From Agapanthus africanus (taxonomy: Eukaryota > Streptophyta > Magnoliopsida > Asparagales > Amaryllidaceae): a stretch of 64,000 nt of DNA. Positions 45,684-56,566 of this stretch are shown in pieces. Each line of letters opens with the position of its first letter. Position 1 is the stretch's first letter. Below the pieces are notes generated by a model. It saw only the letters and a program-made list of their open reading frames with translations, was not told the DNA's origin and searched no databases. Made by a program: the position numbers and the translations under genes. The stretch covers positions 82,871,965 through 82,935,964 of the forward strand of contig JASDDO010000008.1 in the NCBI GenBank assembly GCA_030015575.1, given 5' to 3'.

Positions 45684-46345
45684 TTCGTGCACCATGGCTG
45701 CACTTACTGGGTATTTATATTTTGTGCATAGTTATTGCACTTGATTTATGTTTATACACCGCTACATCGGTTTGCGATTTGTGCATATCTATTGCACTTG
45801 ATATCGGTTTTGTGCCTTGGCTGCACGTGTTTATGATTTCGTGGATTTCATACGGTTGATTTAGATTTCATTCGTGCATGTTGGACACACTTGATTTAGA
45901 TTTCATTCATGCATGTTGGATGCACTTGATTTAGATTTCATTCGTGCATATTGATGCACTTGATTTAGATTTCATTCGTGCATGACGGATACACTTGATT
46001 TAGATTTAGATTTCATTTGTGCATGTTGGATGCACTTGATTTAGATTTTATTCGTGAATGACGGATGTACTTGATTTGGATTTTCACGCATGTTGGGTGC
46101 ATGATATGAGATGTGATTTTATGCACACCGGATGCACTCGATTGTGATTTTCATTCGCGCATGTTAGTTGCACTGGGTTGAGATTTTCGTGCACTATAGA
46201 TGCACTTGATATTATTGTCGTGCACATCTGTTGCACTGGACAGATGCTTTTGTGCACATCCATTGTACTTAGTTTGGTTTTGTGCACATTCGTAGCACTT
46301 GTATTTGGATATGGTTTCCGTGCGCACCAGACACACACGATGGTT
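45684..46345 (+). repeat. Tandem array of GTGCA..TGCAC stem-loops
   Basis: About 18 units of 30-40 bp, typified by TTCGTGCATGTTGGATGCAC followed by TTGATTTAGATTTCA. Most units carry an inverted pair around a 3-6 nt loop, for example GTGCACATCTGTTGCAC, GTGCATAGTTATTGCAC and GTGCACTATAGATGCAC. Unit bases vary, but many stems remain complementary. Confidence 0.85.
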
Positions 46346-46995
46346 GGATACGCCTTTTGAGGCTGATTTTGCTTTTGAGCACTTTGTTTTCATGATGGGC
46401 ACTATATTATGTAGTAGCCGAACATGACTGATCTAAGAACAGTACCTGAGTACTTTGCATGCATTAAAAGTTTAACAAGAGGTTTTCAAAAAGGTGTTAT
46501 AGTCTCGCTATTCCTATATGTCCGCGAGCGACACGAATGTTTACAAAGGAAAACCTTTTGGGATATTTCAAAATGGCGGGACGTATATTTGAGAAAAACA
46601 TATATGAACGTATATTTATTACTTTACAAATGAGTGTCCGTTACTTGTGCCGTGAGTTACGCATCACACGGCGATTCAGAAAAGATTTTTCATGTGTTTT
46701 ATCCAGTTTTTAGAGGAAATTTTAAAGGATGCGTATTATATACGTATTATGATTTTGACAATAGTATATTGGAATTCAGTAGTGGATTTAGAGATCTATA
46801 TCTCCATTGTAACTCCGATGATTGCGTTACGCTTGACGGAGTTCGATTTTGAGTTTCATACTCGTTTCCAGGCGCACACGATGCGCTGTGGTATTTCTGT
46901 ATTTTCCGTGATTTCGGAGCCCCGTGATCGAGCTGCTTATTGAAATGTTTCAGTATTTAGGGATTTAAATTTAAATTCGAGGACCGAATTTATTT
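46346..46995 (+). other. LARD interior, last part
   Basis: No product recognised. Short open frames (46424-46633, 46634-46852) lack motifs. It runs to the polypurine tract. Confidence 0.6.
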
Positions 46996-47007
46996 AAGGG
47001 GGAAGAT
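46996..47007 (+). other. LARD polypurine tract
   Basis: AAGGGGGAAGAT lies directly before the TGTAACATTT start of LTR B, the expected plus-strand primer. Confidence 0.88.
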
Positions 47008-50000
47008 TGTAACATTTCAGAAAATATAAAATATTATTTTTGGAATTTAATATTAAAATAATATATTTCGCGAAAACTACCCGATTTGCGAAATTAGGGT
47101 TTTGGTAAAATGGTATAAATATATACCAATATTTGTGAAATAATTGGAGATTAAAATGATTTATTCATTTAAAAATATATTTATTGTATTTGACATTTTT
47201 ATAATTAATTATATGCAGTTTAAATAATAATTGATTAGTGCACCACTAATCGCGATTAAGCCAAATCCGTGTTTCTACAATTTCCATAGCTAGTGCACTA
47301 TGTCATGTTGCATTTTGCTGCATGTTGTTTCATTTGTATTGTTTTATTGATATTATGTGAATTATTGTGGGAAAGAAAATGAGAAGACAAGAGAGAATTA
47401 TTTGAGAGAGAGAGAGTGATGCATGAGATTGTGAGAGGGTGAGAATAAGAGAGAGCGAGGATAAGAGAGAGAGAGAGAGAGTGGGCTGCCATCTTTCCTC
47501 CCTCATTGTTTTTCCATCACCTCCTTCATCCTCATACTCCCTCCACTTCTACCTCCATGGATCACCTCAAAAACCTTGCTAAAACCCTATACTCCCTTCA
47601 TTAAAAATGATCCCCACCTCTCTACAAACCCATTGGACCTTTCAAAGTTGGATTTTGAAGACTTTGAGTAACTCAAGAAAATTCTTGAGTTGCCAAATGA
47701 GGTCTTTCGTACACCATTAGCTTAGTAATTTAGTTTCTTTAGTTTCTATTTTAGTTTAGAATTGGTTTTGTGAGGATTAGTGATGTTTGGAAATTCCAAG
47801 AGAGGGTTTGGGTGATTGTGTGGACTTTTGTTATGTAGTGGCTATTTACAGGATCTTAGTGTTGATTTTATGGCCTAGAACACTAAATAGAAATCAAAAT
47901 ACAGACTTGGGAATTTCTCCGTGTCGGTTTTGTGTAGTTGTGTTAGCCTACAGGGTATCTGGAGCTATCTGAGGCATTTTAAAGAAAATCTAGCAAGTCC
48001 ATTGACCTAGACGAACGACCAGAAGACCACCACCCAAGTTCGAGCCAATTCTATCCTATTAAGGCCGGCGAGCTTGGATATATTGGCATTGTCGCCGGAT
48101 TTCGGTGGTGTCTGGGGTTGGGTTTTTGGCTGTAGCTCCTAATCTATATAAACAACCCCCTATACTTGCTTGTTTTGTCCCAATTAACCAGAGCTAAAAT
48201 CTGGGAGCTGTTGTGAGTGTTTTGGGCAAAGTTTTCCGAGGTTTGCATGCTTGGTTTTGATATTTGGATTTGTATTTGGTTGTTGGGCATTTGTACGTCA
48301 ACGACAAGGGTTGTTTGATTGTTTTTGCATGCGTAAGGTATGGTTTCTAACCTATAGGCAATTCGTGTGCCGTATCGGTTTTCGGACATTGATTTTAATA
48401 GAATTGTGATTGTGTATTGATTGTAGGTACCTTCCCATGGATTCCGAAATGTCGAAGCATATCGACTACGGCTGAACAGGGAGTTCCGCAGGTGAGTAGA
48501 TTTATATCTACGGGGGAAGTCGGGTGGATGGCGTATAGCACCCCCGCAAATTTTAAATGGAAACCGATATATAGAATATGGTTAGAGAAACCTATACTGG
48601 GAACCTATGGATGGAATTAAAGGTTTTAGTGTGAATAATATGATTGATATGGATTTCTCGAATTGATATATGAGGATATGAAATGTGAATGTGAATCGCA
48701 ATATATAGACATGGAGCAAGAGAATAAGTATGAGATTTATTGTAGCATGATATGAGATCGATAAATACGACATGCGATTAATAAGATAGAATGTATATGT
48801 AAGATGACTTAATGTGAGATATTGATGTGAGATATTGTTGTGATGAAAGGAGTATATGATGAGATATAATGACTTGGTTTGATATGCGTTATACGGATGC
48901 GATTCGATATGAGATAATTGATAGCTTTGTCGGTCCCATGATATGAGATTGATATGGATGCGACCTGAGATATAGGTATACATATATAATTATTGCGAAT
49001 GATGAGTGATATGCCGTACGAGATTTTAGATCCATACGTGATTTTGTGAGGCTGGATTGCCGATTGATAGATTCATCGACTCGGATATGTTATAGATATG
49101 TATACCTTATAGCGTTGCGCTTACGATGTACCTTATGCTACGTCCATGATATTCTCATTGCATTAGATATACCTGTGCTAGTATACCTACACCATTATCG
49201 ATGATGCGTATGTTACACTTATACAGATTGACCGGCTCACACACTTTCATCATCGATAATTGCTATGTCACTGCACAGTAGAATTGCTACATCATGCTAT
49301 GATTCTAAATTGCTCAGTACTGTCACATGACTCGTTGGCATGATAGACTTGCTATGCTCACATCATTATACTATGTCGCATGATATACTTGATATGCTCA
49401 CATTTCTGTTCTATGTTTGCATACATCATACTTTACGATTATATGCATTGAGATGCCGTTTTCATAAGATTCTGGATTTGAGAACCGTGGTTATATTTCA
49501 AAAGAAAGTATGTATTGTTTTAAAAACCCGGTTTCTCTTGATATGATATTTTCGAGACATCCACCATGAGTTTTCTCGGTTCTGAGATTGGTATGTGAAA
49601 CTCGATTCGAGGAGTAGTAGGCATCGTCTGCGGGTACATGGTGGACCCGGTGAGATACTCCGGGACAAGAAGACTCGTATAGTTAGGCGGTGAGCCTGGC
49701 AAGGGAGCACTACCTACCGGTGATATTTTTGGACTCGACGGTTATCCGGAGGATACCGAACGGAGTCCTGAGATGGATATGAAGGGCGACCATAGTATGC
49801 GGCACCTGAGGGCCGATCTGAGGATACGGCGCCTGAGATATGAGGATTTACGTGTCGATGCTGGACACGGGTTTCATGATATTTTGAGTGTCGGTGTTGG
49901 ACACTCAGGTTCCATGATTTGATGTGTCATTGATGGACACACGTTGGTTGTTATCCTCATATATACATGCCTATGCTTTCATGATGTTTCCATGATGTTG

Positions 50001-50895
50001 TTTGTGTCATTAGTGGACACGTGGATGATATCCACCTGCATACAGGCATATGTTTCAGATGTTGATTGTATACATCATTGGCATTGATTATATTGTTGAC
50101 ATATACGCATATACGGTCACCCTAGATATCACAGTATTACCTTCATGATATAGTTGACCTAGGATTCGTTGTTTTATTCGATTTCCACTTACTGATGTTT
50201 TCTACTCACGACTTGGCAACTCACCCCCGTTGTGCCATAGTTCTTGCAGGTTTGACCGCATGGATCAGTAGCGGTATCGTTGGCACACAACTTACTTTCG
50301 GGTGATTTGATATGGTAGGTGGGACATATTGGATCATGCCCGCTATTGTATTTATTATTCCTATTGTATCTAGTCAACTCCATCAATCAGAAACTAGTAT
50401 TTGTATAAGTAGCAAGACTTGTAGTTGTGAGATTTAGAGCGATGGGTTTTATGTTCCCTTGGTGGGTTTGATATCTTGCTTTATTCATTATCCTTTGTGT
50501 TGATCTTCGCTGTTGGGCGTCATATACATATATTGATGACTTGCGTGGTTGTGATTCCGCCGATTGGCGAAGAGCTAGCTCCCGCTTGGGGATGCCTTTT
50601 ATATATCATGTATATGTGGTTTTGGATCAAAATATACAAGGGAAGTGCTGCCCAAATTTTTAAAAGATGAAACATGTTGTTCAACTAGTAAAATCCACTT
50701 GCATTTTTCATATTCCATTATCTAGGCATTTAAGAAAACATTTGATTTCATCATACCGTTATTTCAAAACTTCACCTCTTTTATTTTCTTTAAAAAGTTT
50801 AGATTTCTGGGCTTCGGCTTACTTAATTTACGTTGCGCCTTTAGACGTTTCATGATTTAAGTGCCGGTCACGAACTAAATTTTTGGGTCGTGACT
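47008..50895 (+). mobile_element. LARD 3' LTR (LTR B)
   Basis: 3,888 bp, from TGTAACATTTCAGAAAATAT to GGGTCGTGACT. It contains the exon-like block (48427-48491), the CCACCATG stem, GTGTC-N7-GACAC hairpins and the GTTGGCAACTCACCCCCG block. The target duplication ATGAT follows. Confidence 0.92.
48427..48491 (+). other. Exon-like block in LARD LTR B
   Basis: 65 nt between TTGATTGTAG and GTGAGTAGATTTATATCTAC, ending CAG. Same place and length as in LTR A. Confidence 0.55.
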
Positions 50896-52502
50896 ATGAT
50901 AATTGATTAATTTGTCTCAAGAACCCTAGGTTTCTCAACACCTGAGAGCTTTTAGGGTTTGAGGAAAAAGAAGAGAGCCTTAGAAGAGAGAGAGTGTTGT
51001 GATGAGATTGGGTGTAGAATGGCTATGGGTTTGTGATAATGAAGCATATAAGAAATCAAATAATGAATCAACCATTATTCAATGGTCATAAAAACAATGA
51101 GTCACCAAGTAGCCATGCTTCAATCATGTCCAAGATTACACCTCATACCTCCACCTCATTATCCATTTAACTAAATGGATTAAATAAAAAATGAGGTGTC
51201 TTCTTCTAGAAGCACTCTTGTGAAATTACAAGAATACCCCTCACCGTATATACATATATGTATTCGTATTCCGAAAAATACAAATACAAAAAGACGAAAA
51301 TAATCCAATAATATAATACTAAGATCTGGATTAAACCAAAGCCCACTAGTGTTATCCGTCCGAACATCATCCATGTAGCTAGTACACGTATGTGATCGAA
51401 ACCCTGCCATAAAACCATACAGCCTTTACATCGTTTCGCCCGAAGCAGGGAAACCCTTTGTGTGGGACTCTAAAGACTCGACAGTACGCTGGCAGTGGGT
51501 TTAAACACAAGCACATCATTGGTACTAGCTGCACGTAACAACTACCCAGGTATCTATCGATAAGAATGCCGATGAGCAAACTCATCTGAATTCCTATTGA
51601 GCCTATCTATGACAATCTCCGTACAGTCCCGTCTGTTCCTCTAAGATACTCGCATATCGGGCCTAGGTCGGTAACCGTCAGACCCCTAATAGCGCAATAA
51701 GTCGTGCCGGGATAGAGCCCAATACACCATGAGAAACTACCGGTGTACCTACTAGTAAATCTCGCTTTCCCTGGCCAGGGACTTTGTGTAATGGCTTTCC
51801 GAACACAGCGCGATATCAACCCCCAATACCGGGAGAGGCGAATCCTATCTAACCGCTATTGCGTCCAAGTGCTTCGGGACTGTACCCAACTACTACCTGT
51901 TTGCACGACTATTTTGAGCCATAGTAGGGTGGTGATCTAAGTATAGTGGGAACACACTCGAGACGAATAGTGATGTCAAGTCAACGGACTAAGCTGTACT
52001 CATGTCACCTGGGACTGCTACCTCACGATAGGTATAATACCAACCAGCAGTTCCTAATAAGTCCTGTCCAGTGTAACTCATAACCCAGTAAGCACATGTA
52101 TACTATCTCCAGTACGACGTACTAATGGCCGTGGGACAAACCATCTCCCCTGCTTGGATGAGAAGCGTATACACTAGTCTACTCTGGAGTATCAATCCCC
52201 CGTCTCGATAATACTAGAACTAGGGACCTGTATAAGGATGTGCTTATAAACTACCCATCCCCCACTAGTGTGACTGCTATCACAACGATGGTAGTCAAGT
52301 AAAGATCCTAAGGGCTCTATCAACATGTATTAGCGATACGTTAAAAGAAACATATACACATGTTAAGATAGAATCAAACCAAGTAGCATACTACCATTTT
52401 GAGCAAGACTGTTATTATAACTGTGAATATCCCAAGCTTCCAATATGTAATATACAAACCAGTACTATACAATAATGGCCACTAGGGTATATATCACTAA
52501 CA
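50896..52502 (-). mobile_element. Second copia element, 3' LTR (part)
   Basis: On the minus strand it starts TGTTAGTGATATATACCC at 52502, matching the LTR start at 6078, and 52260-52502 aligns with 5830-6078. It is interrupted at 50896 by the LARD, and the remaining part probably lies in 39500-40091. The following 12 bp on the right are a PPT, so this is the 3' LTR of a minus-strand copia. Confidence 0.8.
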
Positions 52503-52514
52503 ATCTCCCACTTA
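52503..52514 (-). other. Copia polypurine tract
   Basis: The minus strand reads ATAAGTGGGAGAT immediately before the LTR start TGTTAGTG. Confidence 0.8.
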
Positions 52515-52516
52515 TA

Positions 52517-53413
52517 CTAAGGCCATGTATTGGCATATCGCAGACCTATCATCTTGATTAACCTCTCGAACTGTATCTGAGGGATGGCCTTTGTGAGTGG
52601 ATTTGCAGTGTTTTTCTCTGTCTCTACTCTTCGCACATCGATCTCCCAGCGATCAACGATCTCCTTGATCAAGTGGAACCGCCTCAAGATATGTCTGGAC
52701 TTCCGATGGGACCTTGGTTCCTTCTCTAAAGCTATAGCGCCATTGTTGTCACAATACAGAGGTATTAGATCAACAATGGATGGAACCACCTGAAGTTTTG
52801 TTATGAACTTCCTCATCCAGACTGCTTCTTTCGTGGCGTCACATGCAGCGATATACTCCGCTTCCATCGTCGAGTCAGCAACGGTGTTCTTCTTGGAGCT
52901 CTTCCAATAGACCACCCCTCTATTGAGGGTAAAGACATAATCCGACATGGACTTGGAGTCATCCTTGTCACTATGGAGGCTGGAGTCAGCAAAGACCTCG
53001 ATCTGGAGGTCTTTTCCACCATACACCAAGAGCATCTTCTTAGTCCTTCTCAGGTACTTGAGAATGTTCTTAACTGCTATCCAGTGCTTCTCCCATGGGT
53101 TTGACTGATACCTGCTTACAACGCTCAGTGCATAAGCTACATCTAGTTTGGTATACAACATCGCATACATTATAGAGCCTACCGCAGAAGTATAGGGTAT
53201 AATACTCATGCGATCCCTTTCCAAATCGGTCATAGGAGACATCTCTTTGGAGATGGTGATTCCGTGACAAGCCGGTAGACTCTCGCGCTTTGAATCTTCC
53301 ATACAAAATCTTTTCAGTATGGTGTCGATGTACCTTGACTGTGAAAGTCCCAACATCCGTTCAGATCTATCATGATAGATCTGGATCCCCGGAATGTAGG
53401 AGGTATCACCCAA
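52517..53413 (-). pseudogene. Copia RT end and RNase H
   Basis: A 298-residue open minus-strand frame: GIQIYHDRSERMLGLSQSRY, YTSAVGSIMYAMLYTKLDVA, SVVSRYQSNPWEKHWIAVKN, ILKYLRRTKKM, IEVFADSSLHSDKDDSKSMS, NTVADSTMEAEYIAACDATK, PLYCDNNGAIALEKEPRSHR, KSRHILRRFHLIKEIVDR and LTKAIPQIQFERLIKMIGLR. These are the end of RT and the RNase H of Ty1/copia. The catalytic RT core upstream is absent: the sequence changes at about 53414. The frame is intact to its natural stop, next to the PPT. Confidence 0.93.
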
Positions 53414-54079
53414 CCCTCTTTAGCGGACTTGCTATTGGATGGTGCGGATTATCGCACATCCTTAGGCTAGTAGAGCGAGATGCAGACCTCCTCACGGAGC
53501 ATTCGGTCTCGAAAGGTTTTAAATACGGTTTTTAAGAAAAACACATTTTTCTACTTAAATAAAATTTATTTTTTAATAATTATATAAAAAATTACAAATC
53601 CATATATTTTCAAAATATAATAAACTTACATATTTTTTATTGGAAGAATTAAAAGTTTCACCAAAATATCATCAAGATAGCAACAAAAGACAAGTTTTAG
53701 AATAAAATACCATGAACTTTCCAAGCTAAGCTATTATCACTAAAATACCTCCAATCCTTAAAATTCATATCCATGAAAACCCTAAATAATATAAAGAAAA
53801 TCTTGAGGGTTATTTTGAAATTTTATTAATAATATTTTCATAAAACCCCTAGAGTTATATAAAACAACATTTAAGGATTTTAGAAAATATAGGTTTAAGC
53901 GGGATTAATTCTCTTGAGTCCCAGGGAGCCGGAGAAAGTGAGTGCTTGCCTATTTAAGGTAGAAAACTTAACGGTGTTATCAATAGTAATTGTCTTGGAA
54001 AAAAACACAAATCATGTCGTCCATGTGCAGCAGTTACCGATAACTCCCGAACCTAATTCAGGATCTAAATCAATTACAA
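53414..54079. other. Unassigned AT-rich DNA
   Basis: Starts with about 110 bp of balanced composition, then AT-rich. No frame or motif recognised; the breakpoint with the copia RT is at its left edge. Confidence 0.5.
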
Positions 54080-54205
54080 ATGTCTGACTCAGTCTGAGTC
54101 TAACTCAAACCTGAATCCAAACTCAAATCAGAGTCCAATTCAAATATGAATCCAAAGTCTAATATGAATACTTGAACTTGAATCTGAATACCTGAATTCA
54201 AACAT
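54080..54205. repeat. Degenerate CTGAATC/CAAACTCAA minisatellite
   Basis: Irregular repeats of (C)TGAATCCAAA, CTCAAATCAGAGTCCAA and ATGAATAC words, about 12-24 bp period. It precedes the next LTR directly. Confidence 0.65.
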
Positions 54206-55930
54206 CAATACTGTAACGTTCTGAAAAATCGTTTAGATGAAATTTTGGAGAATCGGTAAAATAACTGGTGTGTTCCGTAAAAACCCAAATATAATTGTTT
54301 TTCCACATAAACTTAAATATACCTATTCTAACTATGAAATTTCTAATATTTGATTTTTAATTGGTCACTTGTAAATTTCTAGTTTACTTAAAAATTTTCC
54401 GAAATTAATTATTTTTAATATTATTTTAAGATTTCACTAATACATTTAATTAGTGATAATTACAAATTGGAATGGATTAATACAAGTTTTGTGCATCATG
54501 ACACATTAAAAAAACATGTAACATATTGTTTTTGAAATGAAAAGAAATTGTCAAGATGGTTCTAAAAATTTAAAGGAAAAGATTAAATGGAAAAGGAAAA
54601 TTTAAAGGAAATAATAAGGAATAAGAAACATGGGCTTATTGTTTGAGTTTTGGGCTTTGTTTACTTGAAAATTCCCACACCCACACACACACTCACCTAC
54701 AACAAGTGCTGGCCGAGCCCCTTGGCTGCCCCTTCCCAATTTTCCCCACTTGAAAAGGTTTTGAAACAAAAGAAAATGGAAAAGAAAATCAATAAAGAAA
54801 AGGATGTTTGGGTGTTGACTTGAGGTATGGATCTCCTTGACTTTACCCACACCTCTCCCTCTCTCTCTCCCCCTCCAATTTGGCCGAGCCCCCTCTTGAA
54901 TCAGCAGCAGCCCCCCTCCCCAAAATTTCCACCCCATTTCACCTCCAAAATCCATCAAACTTGCATCAAAAATCCATCTAAAATCCTACAAACTCCAAAC
55001 ACAAGCTCTATCCATTATTCCTTAGCCTATCTAGTATGGATCTTGGAGAAAAGTTGATGTTTTGGAGGCTATGAGTTGCATGCTAGATCTCAAATTTATG
55101 AGGTATAATCTTACTCAAATTTGGTACCTTGTTAAAATTTATTGTAATCTAATTTATATAGGTGTTTAAATATGGTTTAATTGATGTTAGAATTTTAAAA
55201 ATGAGGGTTGAATTTGTAAGTTAGGGTTTTGATATATTGTTCATGGTTATGGTGTGCAGTCTCACCTCTCAAGACATGCAAAATGTAATCTTGTTGCTAA
55301 ATTTGAAATTGTTACTTGAGAATTTGTCTAAATCATATGTTTATGCAAACTAGGTTTTAGATATTATGAAAACATTTGAGATTTAAAATCTAGTTAGGGT
55401 TTTCATCACATTATTAAAATTATAAATTGTAGTTTAACACCTTAGGTCATGCAAAACCTAGTCTAGTTGTTGATTTGTGTATCGGTACTTTAAAATTGTT
55501 AAAATTGGTTAAATTTGCAAACTAAATTTTAAAGATTAATACAAATTGGTGTGATAAAATTATAGTAATGGTTTTTATGACCTAGTTATGATAATTAGTG
55601 AATATTGTGGCCACTAGTTTTGTTAAAACATAAAGTTTTGAAGTAAAACGGTAAATGAATGCCTTCTATGTTTTCGGGAATAAATCGATTTGATTTATTT
55701 TGAGGTTTTGATGAGTTACAACTTATTTCATATAATAATTAGTGAGTTGTGAAACCACGATTGCCATGTTTGGGTTTTTCTCGATCAATCGGCGTTTGTA
55801 TGCCGATGTCGAGGGTTATTTAGTCCTTTTGCATGAGCGGGTCATAGGTTTTAACCTATGCGCGTTTCGTGTGCCGTTTTGGTTTTTGCCCGCAATTTCG
55901 GTTTACGATATTATATTTGTTTTCATATAG

Positions 55931-56000
55931 GTACCTCTCACGTGGAATTCGGACGATGAAGAAGAGGATGGCAGCATCGACTTCGGCAGACAAGGACCAG
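55931..56000 (+). other. Exon-like block in LTR D
   Basis: 70 nt preceded by TTTCATATAG and followed by GTGAGTAGATATATATCTAC, ending CAG. It begins GTACCTCTCACGTGG and contains GATGAAGAAGAGGATGG. The flanking consensus is the best of the five copies. Confidence 0.6.
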
Positions 56001-56209
56001 GTGAGTAGATATATATCTACGGGGGAAGTCGGGTGGATGGCGTATAGCAAGCCCGCAGTTTCGTAGTATAGAAGGCGAATGCGTTATAATATGTATTGAT
56101 ATATACTTATATAGTATTATAAGATGTGTATACTTAGCTAAAATTGCTTTATAGGACTTTGGATGATAGTGTCGTTAGTTAATTTCCTAGTCGCGAACCC
56201 TAGAATAAG

Positions 56210-56513
56210 GTTTACCTATACGCACACACGCACACGCTTACATTTTATTTTACTTGTGCGTATATGGGGATATATACATATATATATATATACATATAGG
56301 TATGTGAATGTGTGTCTGTGTGTGTGTCTATACACACACACACACACACATATTCACATATACTTGGATATGAGGATAGTATATGATATTTGGAGATGAG
56401 TCGATATGATTGGGCGCGATGCCATGAGATCGGTGATATGACATGGTTCGTATTATGAGATACAACATGATTATTATAGCGGGTCCTTAGGCGATGTGTT
56501 TTCATACTCACGC

Positions 56514-56562
<49 letters not shown>
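56210..56562. repeat. CA/TG and TA microsatellites
   Basis: (CA)n at about 56219-56234, (TA)n at 56270-56291, TG-rich then CA-rich tracts at 56306-56352 that are mutually complementary, and an uninterrupted (TG)n at about 56520-56560. Length differences between individuals are likely. Confidence 0.9.

Positions 56563-56566
<4 letters not shown>

Larger units (their letters stand above)
40092..50895 (+). mobile_element. LARD-like non-autonomous LTR element, complete (10.8 kb)
   Basis: Two LTRs (40092-43811 and 47008-50895), a PBS at 43816, a PPT just before the second LTR and a target duplication ATGAT (40087-40091 and 50896-50900). The 3.2 kb interior has no gag or pol. Long LTRs plus a non-coding but conserved interior define LARDs (large retrotransposon derivatives). 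LTR blocks shared with the Tekay-like LTR at 10756-14388 point to a Tekay/Del-type partner for movement. It is inserted at a copia LTR that resumes at 50896. The last base of LTR B is T where LTR A has A. Confidence 0.9.

Noticed and set aside
45684..46345. CRISPR-like array in the LARD interior
   Set aside because: Units are imperfect, contiguous and lack unique spacers of constant length, and the context is a plant retroelement.
56306..56352. Functional cruciform from TG/CA tracts
   Set aside because: Complementarity follows automatically from adjacent (TG)n and (CA)n microsatellites; no further evidence.
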